Part shown: one piece after another, positions 21,346-32,854 of the stretch
Layout: each line of letters opens with the position of its first letter
Numbering within the stretch: the stretch's first letter is position 1
Source: Dissophora ornata
Taxonomy: Eukaryota > Mortierellomycota > Mortierellomycetes > Mortierellales > Mortierellaceae
Assembly: GCA_025201705.1 (NCBI GenBank)
Contig: MU616728.1
Location: 1 to 48,717 of the forward strand
Length of the DNA stretch: 48,717 nucleotides
Direction of reading: 5' to 3'
Made by a program: the position numbers and the translations under genes
The notes under the pieces: model-generated
The model's input: only the letters and a program-made list of their open reading frames with translations
Told to the model about the DNA's origin: nothing
The model's database searches: none

Positions 21346-23096
21346 CTATGTTCTATTCTCTTTACGCATTTTGTACGTGCAGATGGGTCGCAGAATTGCC
21401 ACAACTTTAACAAACGGCCCGAGATCCTCAATGACATCTGTGATGTCTTTGTAAGCTTCCGGCTGCTCCTCAAATAGCAGATCTGTGTCCTCGCAGATCA
21501 CGCTCGACCCCAGAGCTGTGGTCTGGAGAGCCGAGATCGACGCCTGTTTAGAGGTCTGGGGTCGCTTCTGCAGGGCCTTCGCTCTGGGCAGCAACCGACC
21601 TGCACCGTGTGCCAACGAGTATCCATTCTTGTCCTGCTCGCCATGGGGCATTACGAGATACGAGAAATGACCACGGCTACCGGGAATCACTACCAGTCCG
21701 CGGTCACTCGGAGCTGCACCCTTTCGGTGGATCCAGCATGGGATCTCTGGGTCTATCGTATCGATGACCTTTTGCTCCACGTTATTGTGCCAGATATCCA
21801 AGATCTTATCTGCGTCCTCTTCGGCATTCAGCCTGGAGAGTACGCGATGTGCAATCAATTCACGGTTGGTCCTAGCCCAAGCACACGCCAAGTCGTGTTG
21901 CTTCAGATACGCCTTTCCGACTTCCGAATCGGCATCGATGCCCAGGTGCTTCTTCTCGGCCTTGGTTTGTATATTGTTCGAGGACTCAAGCACGGTCTGA
22001 CCAAACTTTCTGGAGCCAGAGTGAACGATGAGATACGTGTTGGCGTCTGTCAGACTAAAGGAATCGCACAGCTCCTGGTCCACTAGCTGTTCGACCACCA
22101 CGAACTCTGCAAAATGGTTTCCACCTCCAAGGGTGCCTAACTGATCTAGATGTGCCCTTCCGGTCTCTGAATGCTCCTCTCCGAGTTGAGAAATCAAAAA
22201 CTCGTGCGGATCGCCTTCGGTCCAACGCCCTTCGAGGTGATGCAACTTGTCGACGATCTTTTGGGGTTTGATATTGGATGAAAGTCGCGTCTTGTACACT
22301 GCCATGCCACATCCAATGTCGTTTCCGATAAGCGCAGGATAGATGAGCTTTTGAGTGATAAAAGTCGCTCCAATGGGGTATTGGTTACCTAGAATGAAGA
22401 GACTAGCGTCAGTGTCGCGTCCTTATTCAACGCAGAGAATTGCAGGCCATTATTATCTAGAGCACAAATCTCTAATTACCGGGATGAAGGTCTGGCTGGC
22501 CGATGACTTGTCGCATTCCAGGCAACATGGCTGTTCTGTTGAGCTGCGAGTTCGCATCCGGATCGACATAGCTCTTCTTTGCGAGGATAGAAATGGCAGC
22601 TGAAACGCCAGACTCCAGAAAAAGCGAGTCGAATTTTAATGCATCAACTGATGCATCAGCTCCATCCTTTTCCGATGTCTCCGCGGATCTTTCCTCGCCT
22701 ACTGCTGTGTCTGATGATGAGGGTGTTGCATCTGTCTTGGTTTGGCCGACGTAACTTTCTCCGCATGACACGTAAATCAGACTAGAGCCACATACAAGTG
22801 ATAAATTGATAGGGGTTAGTTTATTCGACTACGAATCAGGACACTTCCTACCGCAAATCACCTGTTCTTTACCTGTCCTGAGCGACTTTGCCGTTACTGA
22901 GCCAGCTAGGGTCAGCGAGTTCGATTCCATGGTTTAGGTACAAGGTTTTTGCTTTCTTGAGGCGCAGCTTATTCTTTGCAAGGGTGAGCACGTCGTTGAT
23001 AGGATCGCTCGACCCAGAATCATCGACTTTGAGGATAACGGCAGATCGTTGCGTCTGTTTCGCGTTATTGACGAGCGTGAGGCGAATAGAAGGCAT
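21346..23096 (-). CDS. RtcB-like RNA ligase with N-terminal KHA-like beta-grasp domain
   Basis: RtcB proteins join RNA ends bearing 2',3'-cyclic phosphate (or 3'-phosphate) and 5'-OH, using Mn2+ and GTP. Exons 23096-22873, 22781-22480 and 22388-21346 give 522 residues. Residues 1-about 90 form a small domain (KNKLRLKKAKTLYLNHGIEL through SLIYVSCGESYVG) resembling KHA-type beta-grasp modules. A Ser/Glu-rich linker follows. The catalytic core keeps LHPGNQYPIGATF, GNDIGCGM (metal Asp and Cys), GTLGGGNHFAEF (His), VHSGSR (His), HRKGAAPSD (His), VIPGSRG and SLAHGAGR, the last holding the His that is guanylylated in RtcB. The core looks more like the RtcB2/release-factor-H-associated branch than the canonical tRNA ligase; this is from memory of family patterns. 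Fungal tRNA splicing normally uses Trl1, so the role here may be repair. Head-to-head with Mago nashi. Confidence 0.92.
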
Positions 23097-23460
23097 TTTA
23101 TCTGTGATGATTATTTTGACGGGGTATCAATCGGTCCTAAAAATGTATGAGTTGGCGGTAAAGCGAGTGTAAAAAATGGCGGAATAGAGGAGGCGAGAGA
23201 GTGAAGAGAGAGTGAAAACGAAAAGGTTCTTTAGGCTTAAATACGAATGCTGTTGCGAGCAAAGCCCAATGCACCGCTGCGACTTTACTGCGACTTTGCT
23301 GCGGGAGGATCGCGACATGTCACATGATTTAATATCACATATACGTCATGGGAAGCACGCCTCGCGTGTGCACTGTAGGGTCTGTGTTCTGCTTCACATT
23401 GTGGATGCGCTCGAATCAGCCCTCCTGACCGACCTCACCACCCAAGGACATACAGCCATC
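23097..23460. promoter_or_regulatory. Bidirectional promoter, RtcB-like ligase / Mago nashi
   Basis: The 364 nt between divergent start codons include a CRE-like ACGTCA near 23344. Both neighbours act on RNA, so coordinated expression is plausible but not shown. Confidence 0.45.
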
Positions 23461-24689
23461 ATGCCAGCAGAGGAATTCTACGTGCGATACTAGTAAGTCG
23501 GAGCAATGCACATATTCAGTTCTGAAGGCGACCTCATTTTGGCAGGACTGACAGGACCAACTGCCGGAATGGAATGCATATTCTTCGAGATTATTTGACC
23601 TTCAAGGAGTAATGTTCTCGGGGCGATGCGCCGCTTCCTGCCTAGACCGCTGACTCTTGTTCGCGTTCACCTCTTCCTGCCCTTACGTGAAATGAATATA
23701 GCTCGGGTCATCAGGGACGATATGGACACGAGTTTATCGAGTTTGAGTTCCATGCCGATGGACGCTGCCGATATGCCAACAATTCTAACTACAGGAACGA
23801 CTCTTTGATCAAGAAAGAGAGTACGCATTTTACCGAACGCCTTTATCTGATTTTTCACACAAGTTCAAATGGAGACTTCCGATTGCAAAGGAATGCGAAT
23901 AGGACTAACAGTTGGACGTTTTGTTATTCATGACACTTGTGTGATCTGGCGATCTCTTTAGTGACCGTGAGTCCGTTGATGATCAAGGAGCTTAAGAGAA
24001 TTATCGCCGACTCTGAAGTTATGAAGGAGGATGACCAAAAGTGGCCAAAGAAGAACGTTGTCGGCAAGCAGGAGCTCGAGATCCGATTCGGCAATGAGCA
24101 CGTCTCCTTTGAGGTAAACAGTGATGGCAGCAGTATCAACAGACACGCATCTCAGGATCGCAGCACAATGGAGTGTATGGATCACAGGACCGGGCTATCG
24201 TACCTTGCAGTTCAGGAGTTTCATCGCTGTATCAGGGTCGGCTGTTTGAAGGGCGAATACATCAACCCCCTGTGCTGACTATATCTAATGGAGCATGAAC
24301 GACCTCGAAGACGCTCTTGATCTGGAGAAAAGAACGTCGTTCTTGGAATCCAGAAATGATATCGAGTCCGATATGACAAGTGGATCGGGAAGAATCTTAT
24401 AGTTATGACACTGACCTTACCTACCACTCTGCGTACACTACGATCTTCTAGACCGCCAAGATCGGATCGCTCGTGGATGTACAGGGAAGCGAGGACCCTG
24501 AGGGTCTCCGTGTCTTTTACTACTTGGTGCAGGATCTCAAATGCCTAGTATTCTCACTCATCACCCTGCACTGGAAGGTAAGATGCAGATGCTATGACCG
24601 CCGCCCGGATAGCCGTTGCACACGAGAGCGGGTGAGTTACGATACTCACTCACCCTTTTATTTGTGTTGTTTAGATCAAGCCCATCTAA
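23461..24689 (+). CDS. MAGO: Mago nashi, exon junction complex core subunit
   Basis: With Y14 it locks eIF4A3 onto spliced mRNA in the exon junction complex (nuclear, then cytoplasmic until the first translation round). Five exons: 23461-23492, 23702-23820, 23962-24113, 24452-24577 and 24675-24689, giving 147 residues, the standard family length. The conserved body is obvious: [85 protein letters not shown] and [20 protein letters not shown]. The last exon is 15 nt and encodes IKPI plus stop, the invariant Mago C-terminus. AATAAA motifs follow at about 24722 and 24841. Four introns in such a short gene, with this splice-coupled protein, fit an intron-rich fungus. Confidence 0.97.
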
Positions 24690-25054
24690 ACCATCACGAG
24701 GAGGCATCAAACATGAACTGCAATAAACACATCAACGAAATCTTTTTTTTTACCCGTTTGAGTGAGTGCTGCTGTTTGTCGGTGCGACTTTACGTCGTTA
24801 GCTTTATTGCAGTGCTGAGCGTACCCGTCACCTAAACTTAATAAACATGTATGATATCGAGTGAAAACAAGCATTCAAACAAGACGGCTGACCCTGGAAT
24901 CTCTACATTTATGAATGATCCATATTATTTTTTATATGCTGAAAGCAGTTGTCGTCTACTTCTTGGTTATTGGCAACGCGGATGTTTGGTTCGACTGCTC
25001 TTTCATTAAATACAGAATGGGAACTTAGAAACGTTTGTCTCCACCCAGATTCTA
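24690..25054. other. Intergenic, 3' flank of Mago
   Basis: Contains AATAAA-type signals and AT-rich sequence. No gene seen. Confidence 0.5.
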
Positions 25055-25255
25055 CGTTTTCGATGGTGCTTGTTTCCAGGGCTCGTGGGTCGCCGATGCC
25101 GATTCCAACGTCTTCTCCGTTACTCTGACGACCTCTCTAAGAACTGGTCAAACCGTTTTCGCCATTGTCGCTGTATATAACGAACTCTTTGTCGCCAACA
25201 TGGATCCAAATGACTTTGCCCTGAAGACCGATCGTTTTCAGGGAGATCTAAAGTG
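25055..25255 (+). pseudogene. Orphan coding-like fragment
   Basis: An open stretch with strong C/T third-position bias encodes FYVFDGACFQGSWVADADSN, then FSVTLTTSLRTGQ, then AVYNELFVANMDPNDFALK. It has no ATG at its start and appears to begin at an acceptor-like CACCCAG, then loses coding character after about 25255. It looks like an internal exon or a gene fragment of an unrecognised protein. Upstream exons were not found, so a truncated copy is the simplest reading. Confidence 0.3.
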
Positions 25256-25904
25256 TCTATTCCCATCTCTACCTACCCTCTTTGTGCAATACCGGCCGCC
25301 ATCATCAAGACCCTTGTTCTATACCACCCTCAGCAGCAACACCTCTCGCACTTGCTCAATCCCTCGCAAGTCCCTGAAATTGACACCCTGTGTGCCCGGG
25401 ATGTCAGAGATGGCTCACGCGGTCATTCAATCTGCGGTGCCACGTCATGACTCATTTCACCGCAAGACATGATCCCCGCGGCGGGTGCGAGATACAAACG
25501 CGTGAGGCATTCCAGGCCCGGTCCCACCCCTGCCACCCAAAGTCCTCAAGATTAAAGAATGATAACCAAAGGGAAAATCAGAGTAACAAAAGATTCATCA
25601 ATAAGTATTCTGATTCCAAGTCGCTTTTTTTTTCAGACCGGCAAATCCCTCGACAAAATCAGGGTCGCTTTATCTTGTTTTCCTGCGTGTGCGTCTGCTA
25701 GAAACATGTTGTGCTCAACCTAGTTTTATACCGCCTGTGCAGAGCAGTCGTATCCTCTTTATTATCTCCGGCTCTAGTCCATCTACATCTATCCATCTAG
25801 TTCTGCTGCCTAGACATAAAAAGAGGGACAAAAAGGAAAAGTTAGTGGCCAGTTCGTGTGCTTTTAGCCAGCTACTCTTCGTACGACTGGAAGAAAGGCC
25901 TCCT

Positions 25905-26203
25905 AGATCAGACAGTTTGGCTAGATACAGATATCGTTTGCGCCTAAGTTTTTGTCATCACGCTGAGGCGGCCTTTCTTCATCAGTACTCAAATATCCCA
26001 CATTCCCAAGCAAGAGTGCCCGGCCCATCGACCGTAAGCTCCTCTTTGCGCCTAGATCAGACAGTTTTGGCTAGATACAGAGATCGTTTACGCCTAAGTT
26101 TTTGTCATCATGCTGAGGCGGCCTTTCTTCATCAGTACTCAAATATCCCACATCCCCAAATACGAGTGCCCGGTCCATCGACCGCCAGCTCCTCTTCGCG
26201 CCT
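25905..26203. repeat. Two-copy tandem duplication, unit about 150 nt
   Basis: The unit beginning AGATCAGACAGTTT occurs at 25905 and again at 26055 with only scattered substitutions. A partial restart, CGATCAGA, occurs at 26204. Both copies are open in the same plus frame, but the encoded peptide (SFCHHAEAAFLHQYSNIPH in both) has no known domain. Confidence 0.9.
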
Positions 26204-26270
26204 CGATCAGAAAATATGTATCATCATGTCAAGGACGCGCTTTTTGCCGTCACCTCGAGTCATCTCATTA

Positions 26271-26450
26271 GTTTGCGTTCCCTTTTCTTTTCTTTTTCAT
26301 CTGTAGTCTTCTCGTTAGTTTGCGTTCCCTTTTCTTTCTTTTTCATCTGTAGTCTTCTCGTTAGTTTGCGTTCCCTTTTCTTTTCCTTTTTCATCTGTAG
26401 TCTTCTCGTTAGTTTGCGTTCCCTTTTCTTTTCTTTTTTCATCTGTAGTC
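26271..26450. repeat. Pyrimidine-rich minisatellite, four units of 46-48 nt
   Basis: Units begin GTTTGCGTTCCCTTTTC at 26271, 26318, 26364 and 26412, and each carries a long CT tract followed by CATCTGTAG. Length differences lie in the T/C tract. Confidence 0.92.
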
Positions 26451-26919
26451 TTCCTTCTTTGCTCTTCGGTCTTCGATCTTCGGCCTTCGGTCATGCTTCA
26501 ATACTATTTTTAAGTGAAGTTGAAAAGATAGTATAAATATTTCAAACAAAGGTGAGTATGCGTCGCGAAGGAGGCGGTGCACGCAGTTGTGCGACGAAGC
26601 TCAGGGTTTTGATTATATTCGAGCGCGTGTTATTGTTTGTAGCATGGGTGCACGGACGAATGTTTTTCGGTGGTGGAGCAGCACAGCATGGTAGGTTGCA
26701 AGAGAAACAGAGAGATGCAAGATCAAGTGAAGTGCTGGTGGGAGAAGGAAAGGTGGCTGCGGGTGGAAAAGACGGCAAGACGAAGAATCAGCCCGACGAG
26801 CTGTCCAGGGTATAGGCTGTGAGAGTGTTGGGAAGGGCGAAGAAAGAAAGTGGTGGCGCAAGGAGAGAAGCGAAGAGAGCAAAGTCCACTTACCGACTTA
26901 CGGTGTCCTGTGGGGGTGG

Positions 26920-27165
26920 GGAGGAGGGGAAAAGGAATCAAGAGGAGTCAAGAGGAGAGGAGAGGAGAACAGTGGAGTTTAGTGGAAGGAAGGGGAGTGG
27001 AGTGGAGTGGAAGAAGGTGGAAGGAAGTGGAAGGAAGGGGAGTGAAGTGGAAGGGAGGAGAGTGGAAGGGAGAGGAGTGGAAGGGAGGGGAGTAGAAGGA
27101 AGAGGAGGGGAGAGGGGAGTGATGAAGAGCGGAAGAAAGAAAGAAAGGGAAGAGACATCAAAGGC
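26920..27165 (+). repeat. Purine-rich GGA/GGAA tract
   Basis: About 245 nt that are almost entirely A and G on the plus strand, built from irregular GTGGAAGG, GAGTGGAAG and AGAGGAG units. Confidence 0.85.
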
Positions 27166-27196
27166 GGTGGGTTTTTTGAAGGGAAGCATTCTGCCC

Positions 27197-27883
27197 GTTT
27201 TTTGCCACCGGACGAAATTACACGCTCGCAGCACCATATCGCTCGCCTTCGTCATCGCTGGCTTCATTCATTTTACGCAGTTCAGCTTCTTGAAAACTGT
27301 TGTCCCCCCACAGCGAACTGGGGTACTCGCGTGACCGCGGCGGAACTTCAATGATGTCGCATAAATGACGCAAACCAAGAACAAAAAGAGGAAGAGGGGA
27401 AGCAAGAAAGGAAATATAATAAAAATGAAAGGGAAATAGGAATATAATGGAAGGGAAAGTAAACGATCAGAGGAGGGAAGGAGATGGAGCAGCTGTCATT
27501 GCCACTGGAATCGGTTGGTTTGGGTCCCCCAGTTGCACACAGAAACCACTGTTGTCTGCATCAGTAAAAGCTATTCCCTGACAGTCCATTGTCTTTTCTT
27601 GTCAACACCAGTCTCTGAATGACAAATCAGCCAACCATGTGAGACGATCAGAGTTCGGTGGTGCCTCGGTTTTATCATGAACGAGAGTGATGATATGAAA
27701 CCTCTCCACCTGTCATGCTCCATCCAGCAGCAGATTCGATCGATATGACCCATCTCCACTCCAGGATGGATAGTCGCCCGCATGCGACGCTGTCCGTCTT
27801 TCCATAGTTGCACGCGAGTAAAGAAGCTCAAACTGCGTAAAATGAATGAGGCGAGCGTGTAATTTCGTCCGGTGACAAAAAAT
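27197..27883. repeat. Imperfect inverted repeat, about 690 nt end to end
   Basis: The left arm (27197-27333) matches the reverse complement of the right arm (27811-27883) in three blocks: about 33 nt around CACCGGACGAAATTACACGC, about 28 nt around TTCATTTTACGCAGTT, and a short TACTCGCGTG block. The left arm has two extra segments of about 33 nt between blocks. About 475 nt separate the arms. Confidence 0.85.
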
Positions 27884-28027
27884 GTCGATCTGTCTCGGTG
27901 CGGTGACAGGGACGGACAGTTTCTCTCTTTTTTCTTTTCTCAAAACAGTCGATCGTTGTATTCTTTATCCTGTCCCGAGCTCCTCTCTCGCTTCGCCTCC
28001 CCGTTGTTCTCGGCTTCGTCTCAAACA

Positions 28028-28048
28028 AACACACACACACACACACAC
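28028..28048. repeat. (CA)n microsatellite
   Basis: About ten CA dinucleotides in a row. Confidence 0.9.
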
Positions 28049-28314
28049 GCACTCTCTCTCAGTCTTCTCTGTATGTCTATCTTCACTTATCCTCATCGCT
28101 CTTCAAAGTCTTCCGCAATCTGTCAGTCAGCACCGCTAGTCTCTCTCTTCTTTCAACTTGCCCATCTTTCCCAAGCTTGCTCCGCTTCTTTGCACCTGCG
28201 CCATCAATCTCTCCACTTTTGATAGCCACCGGTCTGAGTCCCCCTCTTTTTATTCTCAAACAAAAAAGCATAGACACAAATACCGCTTACACAGCGAGAA
28301 TCCCCGGCAGCCTA

Positions 28315-28340
28315 TCCTATCTTCTCGAAAGAAGATAGGA
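28315..28340. other. Perfect 11-bp hairpin with CGAA loop
   Basis: TCCTATCTTCT at 28315-28325 pairs exactly with AGAAGATAGGA at 28330-28340 across a CGAA loop. Confidence 0.8.
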
Positions 28341-28466
28341 GTTGGTCAGAATTGATGGTTGCGTAGGGGAAAAAGAATGGATTTTAGTTTTGCACGCACA
28401 TCTTTTTTGTTTGTGTCGGCGATTGCCCACCTCCACCATTTTACTCTGGAGCATGACGCGCAAGAC

Positions 28467-28483
28467 TTTTTTTTTTTTTTTTT
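28467..28483 (-). repeat. A17 tract on minus strand at the 3' side of the RPA135-like pseudogene
   Basis: Seventeen T on the plus strand, equal to A17 in the orientation of the pseudogene, lie about 130 nt beyond its last recognisable segment. Confidence 0.8.
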
Positions 28484-28499
28484 GTGAGTAGAGAATTTA

Positions 28500-29890
28500 T
28501 GTGTTTTGCTATAAGCCCAGGTCCAGCGATTCTGAAAGAAACAAGATTCTCTCCGCTGTCATCACTTGTAATTTTTCTTCCTCTGGAGGCATCGCGATGC
28601 TTATTAAATTTATAGTTACTGTCCGAGGGCATAATGTCCCTTCCATCCCGAAGCTCGCCAAGGTAGTCTGCAACCGTGAACACCTTGTTGAAAATAAACG
28701 GCGCTGCAATACTGTGGAATTCCATGCAACGCTCTGTTCCTTCCAGAGTTTTCCACAAACGTTCCTTTCGGCATACGGGAGAGAAAAGCATGCGAGCTGA
28801 TGATAATGTCAAACTGGATACCCGATTTCGAGGACATGCAACCGAGGGCCACTTCTGTGAACGCGCTCCCTTTTGCCCGTGACGGGACGAGAGCTTGTCT
28901 CCGATATTGGGTGAGTGCATGATATGGAACTTGATGTGAATCTGTTGTAACTCTGAATCGCCAAGATACGAGGTCTGGGGACAAACTTTGTTGAAAATCT
29001 CCTCCTTCCTTCATGCCTTTGAACTTCTCGATCGACATCCTAGCAGTAGTATCGTCATTGCAAGTTCGCATCCCGTTATCGTCACACTAACGCAAGGCAG
29101 TCGGCCCTTGTCCATATCTTCCCTTCATGACTGAGGAGCATTCAAACAAAGGCAAAGGTGATGAAGAACTAGTTGTCCTGGACCTTGAATTGCCTAAACT
29201 CTCAACTTCGGATTTGTAGGCCACTCCTTATCCAAGCCCACCGTGGAATGATTATTTCGAGATCATTGCATTTTCCACATTGCATCCAGTGTACCAGTGT
29301 AAGAAATGACAGTATTCACCGCGTTCGTGCTTTTTGGAAATCCATCAATACTCAAATTCTCGTGGAGAGTAGGTCGGACAGTTGGTGTCGGACCATATTG
29401 GAGCCGGTATGTTTGTTGTCGCTTCGGTATTTGATCGTCATTGTAAGTGCACCCGTAGCCTACTTGCCCATGTAGCATCGATACGTGTTGCGAGGCGACT
29501 GATTAAAGTCGGAGAATGGAGTCAAGTCGACGACGATATGGAGCATGCTGGTTGGCGCGAGCTCCTAGAGAATGCTCTTTCCTAGCCGGGCTTCATTGTC
29601 TGTAAAACAAGGAACAGAAGCCCCAAAGCCTCTGTAAGCAATTTTCGAATCGTAATCGTTTTCAGCTCTGCAAAGAACGAGCCACGATGGATACTGCGTA
29701 AATAGGTCAAGTAAAAGTAAAGACTCAGCTTTTCAGCGACGCCGACGGTGGTGCAGCCAGTCGCCTGATATAGATATTGACCCGTATAGGATACCAAGTT
29801 TCCTGTGGCCAGGAAGCATGATATTTTCCTCACCAATATCCTGTAGTCCAACGATCTTTTGAAACGTTCTTGTAAAGTGTTTGTCTAAAA
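28500..29890 (-). pseudogene. RPA135: Decayed copy of RNA polymerase I second-largest subunit
   Basis: Reading the minus strand from 29890 down, conserved Pol I beta-like blocks appear in order but in different frames and with stops: FKRSLDYRILVRKISCFLAT, GNLVSYTGQYLYQATGC, IHRGSFFAELKTITIRKLLT; then DFNQSPRNTYRCYMGK; then YRLQYGPTPTVRPTLHENL and GFPKSTNAVNTVISYTG; then the AMISK..SFHGGLG block with stops; then SPNIGDKLSSRHGQKGARSQ; then SGIQFDIIISSHAFLSRM with GTFVENSGRNRALHGI; finally APFIFNKVFTVADYLGELRD. The order matches the middle-to-C-terminal part of RPA135. The N-terminal third and the extreme C-terminus are missing. Multiple frameshifts and stop codons rule out function. An intact gene must exist elsewhere in the genome. 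Family assignment to Pol I rather than Pol II/III is by the QERFKRSLDYRILVRKIS and EKL.LYFYLTYLRSIHRG context. Confidence 0.88.
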
Positions 29891-32327
<2,437 letters not shown>

Positions 32328-32854
32328 ACAAGTCGTTTGTAGCATTCAGGAAATTCAAAGAACAGAAAAAAAGAAAAAACACCGAAAAAAATGTGAAAGC
32401 CAGGAGCCATTCCAACCATAAACAGCGAGGCCAAGAGAAGAAAATGAAGAACCCTCTCTTTTTTACCATACAATTAAACATTTCTTTTGCAAACCTTCCT
32501 TGCGTCCAGTGTCTGCGTAGTATTGCAAAGGATTTCTTGAAACGATATTGCCAGGAAATGCCTGCTAGTCGACATTGTAGCCTAAATGACATGTACAGTA
32601 GTGTAGTCAGGATAGAGTTTGTCAGAGCAAAGACGAATACCCGCAGAATGGTGGTCTGTTCGTCCTGCAGCGCGTTCCAGGACCAGGGGAGAGCGACGGA
32701 TTTGCTTCTTGGTGCTCAAGGGAAGAGATGGCGCACGTGATATTTAAGCCACAAATCAATCCAAACGAATTTTTTTTTTCGAGACCCTCGAGTACAAAAA
32801 GCACAAACAAACGGCGGAAAGAATTTTCTCCTTCCTTTTCACTCAAATCTCAAG
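32328..32854. other. Intergenic; RPL7 promoter
   Basis: Lies between ARF1 and RPL7. The last part before the RPL7 start codon is pyrimidine-rich (CTTCCTTTTCACTC), as in many ribosomal protein leaders. A TTTAAG element near 32744 is TATA-like. No gene is seen. Confidence 0.5.

Larger units (their letters stand above)
25256..26550. other. Gene-poor repeat region
   Basis: Holds no supported gene. It contains a 150-nt tandem duplication (25905-26203) and a pyrimidine-rich 47-nt minisatellite (26271-26450), listed separately. Confidence 0.6.
26551..28314. other. Gene-poor interval with purine tract and inverted repeat
   Basis: No supported coding gene. It contains a GGA-rich purine tract (about 26920-27165), an inverted repeat (arms 27197-27333 and 27811-27883) and a CA microsatellite (about 28028-28048). 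Confidence 0.55.

Noticed and set aside
21346..23096. Recent bacterial transfer of the RtcB-like gene
   Set aside because: It has two spliceosomal introns and an extra eukaryote-like N-terminal domain, and codon use resembles its neighbours. An ancient origin cannot be excluded, but recent transfer is not supported.
25689..26306. 205-residue frame over the tandem duplication as a gene
   Set aside because: The composition is arbitrary, no domain is seen, and the frame runs into the pyrimidine minisatellite. Kept only as a repeat.
28616..29071. Minus-strand frame as an independent protein-coding gene
   Set aside because: It and the overlapping frame at 28441-28920 are alternating frames of the same broken RPA135 copy.
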